Shown here: in pieces, positions 26,749-36,600 of the stretch | Position numbering within the stretch: position 1 is the first letter of the stretch | Layout: each line of letters begins with the position of its first letter | NCBI RefSeq assembly: GCF_013522925.1 | Contig: NZ_JAAMQU010000008.1 | Location: 186,001-250,000 of the forward strand | Source of the DNA: Pseudomonas japonica | GTDB taxonomy: Bacteria > Pseudomonadota > Gammaproteobacteria > Pseudomonadales > Pseudomonadaceae | Reading direction: 5' to 3' | Length of the DNA: 64,000 nt | Notes under the pieces: model-generated | The model's input: only the letters and a program-made list of their open reading frames with translations | Told to the model about the DNA's origin: nothing | Databases searched by the model: none | Made by a program: the position numbers and the translations under genes

Positions 26749-27774
26749 ATGGGCAACGAAAGCATCAACTGGGACAAGCTGGGTTTCGAATACATCAAGA
26801 CTGATCTGCGCTACCTCTCCTACTGGCGCGACGGTGCCTGGCAGCCCGGCGAGCTCACCGAAGACAACGTGCTGCATATCAGTGAAGGCTCCACGGCCTT
26901 GCACTATGGCCAGCAGTGCTTCGAAGGCCTGAAGGCTTACCGCGCCAAAGACGGCACCATCAACCTGTTCCGCCCGGACCAGAACGCCCTGCGCATGCAG
27001 CGCAGCTGCCAGCGCCTGCTGATGCCTGAAGTGTCCACCGAGCAGTTCATCAATGCTTGCCAGCAGGTGGTGAAGGCCAACGAGCGGTTCATCCCCCCGT
27101 TCGGCACTGGTGGCGCGCTGTACCTGCGCCCGTTCGTGATCGGCGTGGGTGACAACATCGGCGTGCGCACCGCGCCGGAGTTTATCTTCGCAGTCTTCGC
27201 CGTACCGGTCGGCCCGTACTTCAAAGGTGGCATGAAGCCCCATAACTTCGTGATTTCCGGCTATGACCGCGCTGCGCCAAACGGTACCGGCGCCGCCAAA
27301 GTGGGTGGTAACTATGCCGCCAGCCTGATGCCCGGCGCTGAAGCGAAGAAGCATAACTTCGCCGACTGCATCTACCTCGACCCGCAAACCCACAGCAAGA
27401 TCGAAGAAGTGGGCTCGGCCAACTTCTTTGGTATCACCAAAGACGGCAAGCAGTTCGTTACCCCGAAATCCGCCTCGGTATTGCCAGGCATTACGCGCCT
27501 GTCACTGCTGGAACTCGCGGCCAGCCGCCTGGGCCTGGAAGTGGTAGAAGGCGACGTACATATCGACCAGCTGGACCGCTTCGCCGAAGCAGGCGCCTGC
27601 GGTACCGCTGCGGTGATCTCGCCTATCGGTGGCATCGAATACAAGGGCAAGCTGCACGTATTCCACAGTGAAACCGAAGTTGGCCCGGTCACCCAGCGCC
27701 TGTACAAGGAACTGACCGGCATCCAGACCGGCGAAATCGAAGGCCCACAAGGCTGGATCGTGAAAGTCGACTGA
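26749..27774 (+). CDS. ilvE: Branched-chain amino acid aminotransferase (class IV)
   Basis: A 341-residue PLP enzyme interconverting Val, Leu and Ile with their 2-oxo acids. This long form (type II/BCAT2-like) has LHYGQQCFEGLKAYR (about 44-58), LYLRPFVIGVG, the PLP lysine in GAAKVGGNYAASL (about 184-196), EEVGSANFFG and a C-terminal GTAAVISPIG. GAGGGT lies 5-10 bases before the ATG. It is followed by a strong bidirectional terminator shared with the convergent aromatic aminotransferase. Confidence 0.93.
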   Translation: MGNESINWDKLGFEYIKTDLRYLSYWRDGAWQPGELTEDNVLHISEGSTALHYGQQCFEGLKAYRAKDGTINLFRPDQNALRMQRSCQRLLMPEVSTEQFINACQQVVKANERFIPPFGTGGALYLRPFVIGVGDNIGVRTAPEFIFAVFAVPVGPYFKGGMKPHNFVISGYDRAAPNGTGAAKVGGNYAASLMPGAEAKKHNFADCIYLDPQTHSKIEEVGSANFFGITKDGKQFVTPKSASVLPGITRLSLLELAASRLGLEVVEGDVHIDQLDRFAEAGACGTAAVISPIGGIEYKGKLHVFHSETEVGPVTQRLYKELTGIQTGEIEGPQGWIVKVD

Positions 27775-27788
27775 TTTCAACCGGATAC

Positions 27789-27815
27789 AAAAAAGGCGCC
27801 CGCAGGCGCCTTTTT
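27789..27815. terminator. Bidirectional intrinsic terminator
   Basis: AAAAAAGGCGCC-CGCA-GGCGCCTTTTT: a 6-bp GC stem extended by A:T pairs, with T-runs on both strands. It ends ilvE and the convergent aminotransferase gene. Confidence 0.93.
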
Positions 27816-27827
27816 CGTAGATGCGGT

Positions 27828-29012
27828 TTACATCACCGCCGCGAACGCCTCGATCACATGGTCGAGGTTGCTCGGGCTCAACCCTGCAATGCAGATGCGG
27901 CCGGTTTCCACCGCGTATACGCCGTGCTCGGCTTTGAGCTTGCGCACCTGGTCCGCGCTCAGGCCGGTGTAGGCGAACATGCCCTCCTGGTGAGCGAGGA
28001 AGCCGAAGTCCCGCTCTGGCAGGCGCTTGGTCAAACCTTCCACCAACGCGGCACGCATGGCCGTGATGCGCTCGCGCATTTGCGCCAATTCGCCCTGCCA
28101 TTGCTTGTTCAGGGCTTCGTCGCCCAGCACACGGGCCACGATGCTGGCGCCGAACATCGGCGGGCTGGAGTAGTTGCGGCGTACATGCAGCTTGAGCTGG
28201 CCGAACACCTGCGCATGGCTGTCGCGAGCCGTGTGCACGCTCAACGCACCCACGCGTTCGCCGTACAGCGAGAACGTTTTCGAGAACGAACTGGACACGA
28301 GGAATTCCATGCCACGCCGCGCGCATTCGCGAATCAGCCAGGCATCGTCGTCCAGGCCTTTCCCGAACCCTTGATAAGCGATGTCCAGGAACGGAATGGC
28401 GTCTCGCGCCTGCAGCACATCAAGGATTTTCACCCAATGCTCGCGCTCCGGCTGGATGCCGGTGGGGTTATGGCAGCACGGGTGCAGCAACACGATGGCC
28501 TTGGCTGGCACTTTCTCCAGCGCCTCTACCGCGCCCTCGAAGTCGAACAGCTTGCGGTTGGGCTCGAAGTACGGGTAGCGGTTCACTTTGAAACCGGCGC
28601 CTTGGAAGATACCCAGGTGGTTATCCCAGGTGGGGTCCGATACCCATACTTGAGAATCGGGCCAGGCGGTTTTCAGGAAGTCGGCGCCTACCTTCAGCGC
28701 GCCGGAGCCGCCTACGGTCTGGATGATCGCGACGCTATGGCGGCTGGCGTCCACGCTACCCGCGAACAGCAGTTGCTCGACCGCTCGACGATAAGCCGGG
28801 CCGCCCTCCATGGGCAGGTAGCTACGTGGCTGATGTTCGGCAACGAGCAGCTCTTCGGCGCGCTGCACCGAGGGCAACAGCGGCACGCGGCCCAATTCGT
28901 CGTAATAGATGCCGACACCCAGGTTGACCTTGTTGGGCCGTGGGTCTTCAGCAAACTCCCCCATCAGCCCCAGGATCGGGTCGCCAGCGTACAGGGGCAA
29001 GTGTTCGAACAT
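27828..29012 (-). CDS. tyrB: Aromatic amino acid aminotransferase (class I)
   Basis: A 394-residue PLP aminotransferase of the AspC/TyrB group, using aromatic amino acids or aspartate with 2-oxoglutarate. It begins FEHLPLYAGDPILGLMGEF and carries NLGVGIYYDELG, HPCCHNPTGIQP (Asn contact), FLDIAYQGFGKG (Asp-Tyr) and the PLP lysine in SSSFSKTFSLYGERVGAL (about 245-262). The ATG at 29012 is preferred over a GTG two codons earlier because GAGG sits 8-11 bases upstream of it. TyrB versus AspC cannot be decided from sequence alone; Pseudomonas annotation usually uses the aromatic name for this type. Confidence 0.88.
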   Translation of the reverse strand: MFEHLPLYAGDPILGLMGEFAEDPRPNKVNLGVGIYYDELGRVPLLPSVQRAEELLVAEHQPRSYLPMEGGPAYRRAVEQLLFAGSVDASRHSVAIIQTVGGSGALKVGADFLKTAWPDSQVWVSDPTWDNHLGIFQGAGFKVNRYPYFEPNRKLFDFEGAVEALEKVPAKAIVLLHPCCHNPTGIQPEREHWVKILDVLQARDAIPFLDIAYQGFGKGLDDDAWLIRECARRGMEFLVSSSFSKTFSLYGERVGALSVHTARDSHAQVFGQLKLHVRRNYSSPPMFGASIVARVLGDEALNKQWQGELAQMRERITAMRAALVEGLTKRLPERDFGFLAHQEGMFAYTGLSADQVRKLKAEHGVYAVETGRICIAGLSPSNLDHVIEAFAAVM

Positions 29013-29245
29013 ATCCACCTCAGGGGAAAAATACCCCCGGGCGCCGGTAATGCTGTGTTGGAGCCAGGCTCGGAATGCTCATTGACAGTCAGTCAACTCC
29101 GCTTCCTCGCCTGGCTCCGCCTTGCCTGACCGACGCTCGGTGGCATTCTAGTGATTTTGGTTGGCCGAAGCCGTGTGCGAGGGGAATTAGTTCACAGCGG
29201 TTCGCCGGGGTCAAGGCACAGAACGCGCCTTGCCCCGGCATACAG

Positions 29246-30547
29246 TCAGGCGACAGCAGGGCGCCCTTCAACGTCGGTGTGCACGGTGGGCTCCGGAGGC
29301 CGCACCAGTTCGCGCGCTACGGTCCACACGATGATGGCGGCGACGATGTCGAACACGGCCAGCACCACGAACAGAGGGCTGTAGCCGATCTTGGTCACCA
29401 GTACACCGAACACCATGGTGAACGCTGCGGCGCCCAGGTAGCCGAACATGCCGCCCATCCCGGTGGCGGTGGCCACTTCGTTTTTGCCGAAGGAGTCGGA
29501 CGTGATGGAGTACAGCGCGCCGGAGAGGGTCTGGTGAGCGAAGCCACCGATGCACAGCAGCAGGATGGCTGTGTACGGGCTTTCCACCAGGCCAATGCAG
29601 GCCGGGCCGATCATGCAGGAAGCGCCGAACAGCAGCACCAGCTTGCGAGAGGTAAACAGGGACACGTTGCAACGCTTGTGGAAGAACGGGCTCAGGTAAC
29701 CGCCGAGCACGCAGCCAAGGTCTGCGGCGAGGAACGGCAACCAGGCGAACATCGCGATTTCCTTGATGTTCATATGGCGCTCGGTCATCAGGTACAGCGG
29801 AATCCAGGCGTTGAAGGTCTGCCAGGCCGGCTCGGACAGAATCCGTGCCGAAGCGATTGCGTAGAAGTTGCGGCTGCTGATGATCTTTTTCCAGCTGCCT
29901 TTCTGCGCGGGTGCGTCTTTGAAGTGTGCTTCCTGGCCAGAAAGGATGTACTCCCGCTCGGCTTCGCCCAGCCGGCGCTGATCTCTCGGGTGCTTATAAA
30001 GCACCAGCCAGAGGAAGCTCCACACAATGCCCAACCCGCCAACAATAAGGAACGCCAGCTGCCAGCCGCTTTGCAGAATGGCCCACACCACCAGCGGCGG
30101 CGCGAGCAAAGCACCCACGGACGAACCGATGTTGAACCAGCCAATGGCGACAGAACGCTCCTTGGCAGGGAACCACTCGGTGGTGGCTTTGACACCAGCC
30201 GGCAAGCCCGCGGCCTCGGTAAGGCCCAGCAACCCGCGCAGGAACGCCATGCTCTGCCAGCCAGTAGCCAGAGCCGCTGCGGCACACGCGGCCGACCAGG
30301 CCAGGGCGAAGGTGAAGAAGCCCATCTTGGTGCCGATGGCATCGATGACGTAACCCGCCACCGGCTGCATGAAGGCATAGCACAGCTGCCACGCCACCAC
30401 GATATGGGCGTATTGCTCGGTAGAAATAGTGAGTTCTTTCATCAGGGTGGGCGCGGCCACCGAGAGGGTATTACGGGCGAGGTAGTTGACGATAAGCCCG
30501 GCCGTCACCAGGCCGACCATCCACCAACGGATGCCTTTGATTTTCAT
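29246..30547 (-). CDS. MFS transporter, ExuT/GudP-type (probable hexuronate/aldarate importer)
   Basis: A 433-residue major-facilitator protein of the anion:cation symporter group with 12 predicted helices. Markers are IKGIRWWMVGLVTAGLIVNY at the start, TEWFPAKERSVAIGWFNIGS (about 120-140) and the central loop EYILSGQEAHFKD. Its role is inferred from the divergent uronate dehydrogenase gene and from a control element shared by both promoters, which points to galacturonate/glucuronate uptake. ATG 30547 is chosen by homology, since the 16 upstream in-frame codons are leader-like; its ribosome site is weak. Confidence 0.82.
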   Translation of the reverse strand: MKIKGIRWWMVGLVTAGLIVNYLARNTLSVAAPTLMKELTISTEQYAHIVVAWQLCYAFMQPVAGYVIDAIGTKMGFFTFALAWSAACAAAALATGWQSMAFLRGLLGLTEAAGLPAGVKATTEWFPAKERSVAIGWFNIGSSVGALLAPPLVVWAILQSGWQLAFLIVGGLGIVWSFLWLVLYKHPRDQRRLGEAEREYILSGQEAHFKDAPAQKGSWKKIISSRNFYAIASARILSEPAWQTFNAWIPLYLMTERHMNIKEIAMFAWLPFLAADLGCVLGGYLSPFFHKRCNVSLFTSRKLVLLFGASCMIGPACIGLVESPYTAILLLCIGGFAHQTLSGALYSITSDSFGKNEVATATGMGGMFGYLGAAAFTMVFGVLVTKIGYSPLFVVLAVFDIVAAIIVWTVARELVRPPEPTVHTDVEGRPAVA

Positions 30548-30588
30548 AGGCTGACACTCTTTGTATTGTTTTGTCGAGGTAAAGCGTA

Positions 30589-30646
30589 ACGACATATGTC
30601 GTCGTACTTGTCGGCATTTTATAGGGCTTACCCGTCAGGGTGTCAA
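30589..30646 (-). promoter_or_regulatory. Sigma-70 promoter and operator of the hexuronate transporter gene
   Basis: Read on the minus strand, TTGACA (30646-30641), a 17-base spacer and TATAAA (30623-30618) form a near-consensus promoter. Directly behind it lies GACAAGTACGACGAC (30612-30598), the same element found at the same distance behind the udh -10. It overlaps a perfect 14-bp palindrome, ACGACATATGTCGT (30589-30602). A GntR/FadR-type uronate repressor is the likely ligand, by inference. Confidence 0.75.
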
Positions 30647-30755
30647 ACGGATATTAGGCGTGCGGCGCTACCGCCTGTACGATTTCATGATTGAGGCAGA
30701 GGGACCATGAAACGCCGTAAAAGCGGTGGTTTGCCTTGACCATGGCGCGGACTCA

Positions 30756-30805
30756 TTGACACGCGGCAACCGCACTTTGATAATCTCGCCAAGTTGTACG
30801 ACGAC
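30756..30805 (+). promoter_or_regulatory. Sigma-70 promoter and operator of udh
   Basis: TTGACA (30756-30761), a 17-base spacer and GATAAT (30779-30784), followed six bases later by AAGTTGTACGACGAC (30791-30805). The last ten bases (GTACGACGAC) equal those of the element behind the divergent transporter promoter, with the same orientation relative to transcription. Position at +1 suggests repression. Confidence 0.78.
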
Positions 30806-30843
30806 CTACCGCGACCTTAGAAAAATAATCGAGAGCACATCCC

Positions 30844-31671
30844 ATGGCGCAAACCAGCACATCCGAGCGGCAAACCTTCAACCGCATCCTCTTGACAGGC
30901 GCTGCCGGTGGGCTAGGGAAGGTGCTGCGTGAGCGGATACAGCCGTTCACTGAAGTGCTACGGCTGTCTGACATCTGCGACATGCCCGCTGCGACCGGCC
31001 CACACGAAGAGGTTGTAACGTGCGACCTCGCGGACAAGGCTGCGGTAGATCGCCTGGTGGAAGGCTGCGATGCCATCCTCCATTTTGGCGGGGTGTCCAC
31101 CGAACATGCGTTTGAAACCATCCTTGGCGCGAACATCTGCGGCGTGTTCCATCTTTACGAAGCCGCGCGCAGCCATAACGTGAAGCGGGTGGTTTTTGCC
31201 AGCTCCAACCACGTGATCGGCTTCTACAAGCAGAGCGAGCGCCTGGATGCGCGCAGCCCTCGCCGGCCCGACAGCTATTACGGTTTGTCGAAAGCGTTTG
31301 GCGAGGACATGGCCACCTTCTACTTCGACCGGTATGGCATCGAGACCGTGAGCATCCGTATCGGCTCGTCGTTCCCCGAACCGCAAAACCGCCGAATGCT
31401 GGACAGCTGGCTAAGCTATGACGACCTGGTTCAACTGATCGAGCGCAGCCTGTACGCCGAGAACGTCGGCCATACCCTCGTGTATGGCGCCTCAGCGAAC
31501 AACAATGTGTGGTGGGACAACCGCTACGCCGAGCACCTGGCTTACCATCCGAAGGACAGCTCCGAGCCGTGGCGTGCCGCTATCGAAGCGCAACCGGCCT
31601 TGGCTGAAGACGACCCGTTGCGGATTTACCAGGGCGGTGCCTTCGTCGCGGCGGGCCCGTTCGAGGGCTGA
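30844..31671 (+). CDS. udh: Uronate dehydrogenase
   Basis: A 275-residue NAD-dependent short-chain/extended SDR that oxidises D-glucuronate and D-galacturonate to the aldarolactones, the first step of the oxidative uronate route in pseudomonads. The cofactor loop is LLTGAAGGLGKVLRE (about 17-31), with LRLSDICDMP next, SSNHVIGFYK (about 122-131) and the catalytic Tyr-Lys in SYYGLSKAFGE (about 142-152). The length equals that of the P. syringae enzyme as I recall it. It is divergent from an ExuT-like transporter. Genes for the next steps (lactonase, glucarate or galactarate dehydratase) are not nearby. Confidence 0.9.
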   Translation: MAQTSTSERQTFNRILLTGAAGGLGKVLRERIQPFTEVLRLSDICDMPAATGPHEEVVTCDLADKAAVDRLVEGCDAILHFGGVSTEHAFETILGANICGVFHLYEAARSHNVKRVVFASSNHVIGFYKQSERLDARSPRRPDSYYGLSKAFGEDMATFYFDRYGIETVSIRIGSSFPEPQNRRMLDSWLSYDDLVQLIERSLYAENVGHTLVYGASANNNVWWDNRYAEHLAYHPKDSSEPWRAAIEAQPALAEDDPLRIYQGGAFVAAGPFEG

Positions 31672-31789
31672 AGCGCTGTTCAAGCTGCGCGCCTTTCCCT
31701 ATAGTGCGGGCATTCCAACAAAAGCCTCCTTTCGCCCTGGCCTCCCAGCGGTGCACGGGGGCTTTGTGCCTTTTGCTTGATGGGGTTTT

Positions 31790-33232
31790 ATGGCTTTCAC
31801 TTCCCTGCGTCGCGACGCATTGGCCGGGCTGACCACGGCGTTCGCGCTGGTTCCCGAATGCATCGCCTTCGCGCTGGTTGCGCATCTCAATCCGCTGATG
31901 GGCCTTTACGGCGCTTTCTTTATTTGTACGCTCACTGCCCTGCTCGGCGGGCGTCCGGGCATGATTTCCGGGGCGGCGGGTTCGATGGCCGTGGTGATCG
32001 TTGCACTGGTTGTGCAGCATGGGGCGCAGTACCTGCTGGCCACGGTGGTGCTTGGCGGCGGGCTGATGATGCTGTTCGGCGCGCTGCGCCTGGGCAAGCT
32101 GATACGCATGGTTCCGCATCCGGTGATGCTGGGCTTCGTGAATGGCTTGGCGATTGTGATCGCCCTTGCCCAGTTGGAGCACTTCAAGGAGGGCGAGCAC
32201 TGGCTGCAGGGCACAGCGCTATGGGTGATGATAGGGCTGGTGGCGGTCACCATGGCGGTTGTGTGGGTGTTGCCGCGCCTCACCCGTGCGGTTCCACCCG
32301 CGCTTGTGGCTATCGTGAGCGTAGGCGTGCTTACGGTAGGGCTTGGCTTGCCAACGCGCACGCTGGGCGACATGGCCCACATTGCCGCCGGCCTGCCGCA
32401 ATGGCATTTCCCGGACGTGCCCCTCACATTGGAAACCCTGCGCATCGTGCTGCCCTATGCCGTACTGATGGCGGCGGTAGGCCTGCTGGAAACCCTGCTT
32501 ACGCTTAACCTCACCGACGAGATCACCGAAACACGGGGCCAACCGGACCGTGAATGCGTTGCCCTGGGCGCGGCGAACCTGGCATCGGGGCTGTTCGGCG
32601 GCATGGGCGGTTGCGCCATGATCGGCCAAACCATGATCAACCTGTCTTCAGGTGGCCGCGGACGGTTGTCCGGGGTGGTCAGCGGCCTGATGATCCTGAT
32701 GTTCATCCTGTTCCTTTCTTCGTGGATCGAGCAGATCCCGCTGGCCGCGCTGGTAGGCGTAATGTTCGTGGTTGCCCAGCAGACCTTTGCCTGGGGCTCG
32801 CTGCGGGTGCTGGGCAAGATCCCCCGGCAGGACGCCGTGGTGGTAGTGGCCGTGACCATCATTACCGTGTTCACCGACCTCGCCACCGCCGTGCTGTGCG
32901 GGGTGGTGATCAGTGCGCTCGGGTTCGCCTGGCAGCATGCGCACGAAATTCGGGCAGAGTTCGCCGATGGCGGCGAAGAGCGTTACTACCGCCTGTACGG
33001 CACGCTGTTCTTCGCCTCCACCACCCGCTTCCAGACCCTGTTCACGCCGGCCGCCGACCCGGCGCGGGTGGTGATCGACTGCGCCGGGCTCAGGGTGGCC
33101 GACCACTCCGGCATCGCGGCGCTTGAAGCGCTGCTGGGGCGTTACCGAGCTTTGGGGCGCGACGTGCAGCTCATCAACCTCTCCCAGCGCTGCGAAGGCT
33201 TGCTGGGCCGGGCAGGCGTGACGGCCGAGTGA
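31790..33232 (+). CDS. SulP family inorganic anion transporter with STAS domain
   Basis: A 480-residue membrane protein of the SLC26/SulP family. About 10-12 hydrophobic segments cover residues 5-375 (first: RDALAGLTTAFALVPECIAF), with the family motif GMGGCAMIGQTMINLSSGGR near 275-294. A cytoplasmic STAS domain covers about 385-480 (VVIDCAGLRVADHSGIAALE). Substrate could be sulfate, bicarbonate or another anion. It lies 118 bases behind udh in the same direction, with its own TATAGT-like -10 (about 31700), so it is probably a separate unit. Confidence 0.85.
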   Translation: MAFTSLRRDALAGLTTAFALVPECIAFALVAHLNPLMGLYGAFFICTLTALLGGRPGMISGAAGSMAVVIVALVVQHGAQYLLATVVLGGGLMMLFGALRLGKLIRMVPHPVMLGFVNGLAIVIALAQLEHFKEGEHWLQGTALWVMIGLVAVTMAVVWVLPRLTRAVPPALVAIVSVGVLTVGLGLPTRTLGDMAHIAAGLPQWHFPDVPLTLETLRIVLPYAVLMAAVGLLETLLTLNLTDEITETRGQPDRECVALGAANLASGLFGGMGGCAMIGQTMINLSSGGRGRLSGVVSGLMILMFILFLSSWIEQIPLAALVGVMFVVAQQTFAWGSLRVLGKIPRQDAVVVVAVTIITVFTDLATAVLCGVVISALGFAWQHAHEIRAEFADGGEERYYRLYGTLFFASTTRFQTLFTPAADPARVVIDCAGLRVADHSGIAALEALLGRYRALGRDVQLINLSQRCEGLLGRAGVTAE

Positions 33233-33685
33233 CAGTCCTTTGGCAATGGGTTTGTAACCGCTGACAGAATCTCGGCAACTTACCGATCTTCAATTTTCTG
33301 ACTATAAACCCGCGGGGGCCATCCAGGCCTTCGCTTCCGCCTGCCTAGCAGTGGCTCGCTTCCCTCCTGAAATCCTCTTGTTCCCCGCGCTTGACCTCCT
33401 CACGCCTTGGCATAGCGCTTCGCTTTCCGCCGGCCCAAATGCGCCAGAAAAAGAATAAGCCGGCATAGGTTTATTTGACGCAACGCTCGGTATCGAGGTG
33501 CTTACAAAGGAGCCGTCGCCAACAAATCGACAGGAAACTGACGTTTTTACGAAATTTTCACTTTCTTCGACGGCAGTCGATGGAAGGGCGAATTGAGATA
33601 TGTGAACTGTGTCATACAAATCCGGTACCACGCGCTGAGTTATTGGCATTGATACCAATTCCCTTCCCAGGACCGGAGCAACATC
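33233..33685. other. Intergenic region upstream of the epimerase gene
   Basis: A 453-base gap. A minus-strand open frame crosses it but is only the tail of an antisense shadow of the epimerase gene. CAACTT at 33276-33281 and TCTGA at 33297-33301, spaced 15 bases, loosely resemble an AlgU (extracytoplasmic sigma) promoter but are one base short of the usual spacing. GGAG at 33675-33678, 7 bases before the epimerase ATG, is its ribosome site. No small gene is convincing. Confidence 0.4.
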
Positions 33686-36600
33686 ATGATTTTCAACGTA
33701 AAGGATTTTGGCGCTGTCGGTGACGGTGTCACGGACGATACAGCCGCTATCCAGGCAACTATTGACGCAGCAGCCGCAGCTGGGGGCGGAACGGTATTTG
33801 TGCCAACCGGGACCTTTATCGTCTCGGCCGGGGAAGAACCTTCGGACGGCTGCTTGATGCTCAAAAGCAACGTGTACATGGAAGGCGCGGGTGCTGGCAA
33901 AACCACCGTGAAGGTAGCGGACGGTTCCGATACCAAGATCACCGGGGTAATCCGCTCGGCCTATGGCGAAGAAACCCACGACTTCGGCCTGAGCAACCTG
34001 ACCATCGACGGCAACCGGGACAACACCACCGGCAAGATCGACGGTTGGTTCAATGGCTACATCCCTGGGAAGGACGGCCACGACAGCAACGTCACCCTCA
34101 GCGGCGTGGAAATCAAGGACTGCTCGGGCTACGGCTTCGATCCCCACGAGCAAACGATCAACATGCTGATCGAGAATTGCGTGTCCCACGGCAACGGCCT
34201 GGACGGCTTTGTCGCGGACTACATGATCGACACCAAATATGTGAACAACGTGGCGTACGACAATGACCGCCACGGGTTCAACATCGTCACCAGCACCAAC
34301 GACTTCACCATGACCGGCAACGTGGCCTACGGCAACGGCGGCAACGGTATCGTGGTGCAGCGCGGCAGCGAGAACATTCCCTCCCCGTACGACGTCACCA
34401 TCGAAGGCGGCAGCGTGTATGGCAACGGCGCCGAAGGCGTGTTGGTGAAACTGTCCAGCGACGTGACCGTGACCGGGGTGGATATCCACGACAACGGCGG
34501 CGCTGGCGTGCGGATCTATGGCAGCACCGGCGTGGTAGTCAGCAACAATACCCTGACCAACAACGCGCTGAACGCCCCTGTGCCGGAAGTGATTATCCAG
34601 AGCTACGACGACACCACCGGTGTGTCCGGCAAGTTCTTCCCTGGCAGCGACAACCAGATACTGGGCAATACCATCACCGGCGGCGCCAACTCTACCTATG
34701 GGGTGGCCGAGCGTAATGAAGACGGCACCGATCACAACACCATCGTGGGCAATGCAATCAGCCAGACCACCAAGGGCTCGACGCTGACCTATGGCGACGG
34801 TACCTATGTAGGCGCAACCCTGCCCACCCTGACCATTGAAGGCACCAGCGGGGCGGACACGCTGACCGGCACCGCCAGCAACGAGCTGTTCCTGGCGGGA
34901 GCCGGCAAGGACACTATCAACGCCGGCGCGGGCGACGACATTCTGGTCGGTGGCGCGGGGGCGGACAAACTCACCGGCGGGGCCGGTGCGGATACCTTCC
35001 GTTTCACGGCCCTGACCGATAGCTACCGTACCGCCAGTGCCACCTTCAGCGATCAGATCACTGATTTTGACGTAACCAAGGACACCATCGATGTAGCAGA
35101 CCTGGGTTTCAAAGGCCTGGGCAACGGCTATAACGGCACGTTGTTGGTGCAATACAACAGCAGCACCAACCGCACCTACATCAAAAGCTACGACGCCGAT
35201 GCCAATGGCAACCGCTTCGAGCTTTCTCTGGAAGGCAACCTGGCCACCACCCTCAAGGCCAGTAACTTCGTGTTCCAACGGGTAATCGAAGGCACCAGCG
35301 GCAGTGACTCACTTACCGGGACCAGCGGCGCCGATACCCTCAACGGCCTGGCGGGCGCGGACAGCATCAATGCCGGCGCCGGCAACGACCGCATCAATGG
35401 CGGCGCGGGCGCGGACACCCTTACTGGCGGTGCCGGGGCCGACACCTTCATCTACACCAGCCGGCTGGACAGCTACCGCAACTACAACACCGGTGGCGAT
35501 ACCGTGACCGACCTGGTCACGGACTTCGATGTCGCCAACGACAAGATCGACCTCTCGGCGCTGGGCTTCACGGGCCTGGGCGACGGCAAGAACGGCACGG
35601 TGTACCTCACGCTCAACAGCGCCGGTACCAAGACCTACATTAAATCCCTTGAGGCCGATGCGTCGGGCAACCGTTTCGAAATCGCCCTGAACGGCAATTA
35701 CACTACCAGCCTCACCGCGGCCAACTTTGTATTTTCCACGGTGACCCCTGTGAACCATGCGCCAGTGGTCGCAACCCCCTTGGCTGACCAGAACGCCAGT
35801 GAGAACACGCCGTTCTCCTATGTAGTGCCGGCTACGAGTTTCAGCGATTCGGACAACGACAGCCTCACCTATACCGCCAAGCTGGCGGACGGCAGCGCCC
35901 TGCCCTCCTGGCTGACCTTCGACGCTGCCACGCGCACTTTCAGCGGTACGCCGGGCAGCACGGCCTCGGGCACCTTCAACGTGACTGTCACCGCCAGCGA
36001 TGGCAAGGCTGGAACCGCCAGCGACACCTTTACCCTGGCGGTTAAAGACGTGCCTCAGGGCAACGGCGTGATCAACGGTACCTCCGGCAAGGACACCCTC
36101 ACCGGAACCGCCGCCAATGAGCAGCTGTTCGGCCTGGGTGGCGCGGACACGCTCAATGGTGGCGCGGGCAACGACATACTGGTAGGCGGCGCGGGGGCGG
36201 ACAAGCTTACTGGGGGCGCAGGCGCGGACGTGTTCCGCTTTACCTCCACCGTGGACAGCTACCGCACCGATACCACCAGTTCCACTGACCTGATCACCGA
36301 CTTCGACGTTGCCGCCGACAAGATCGACGTCTCCACTCTCGGCTTCACCGGCCTGGGCAACGGCTACAGCGGCACCTTGAACATTTCGTACAACAGCAGC
36401 ACCGACCGCACCTACATCAAGGACCGCGACGCCGATGTGAACGGCAACCGCTTCGAGCTGGCCTTGCAGGGCAACTACCTGAGCACGCTGAAGGCATCGA
36501 ACTTCGTCTTCAGCTCCGAAACGATCCCGCTCAACAACGCGCCGGTCGTCAGCGACCCCCTGCTGGATAACAACGCTACCGAGAACACGCCGTTCACTTA

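Noticed and set aside
33276..33301. AlgU-type promoter (CAACTT-N15-TCTGA) before the epimerase gene
   Set aside because: The spacer is one base short and the first base of the -35 differs; it also lies about 385 bases before the start. Too weak to list as a feature.
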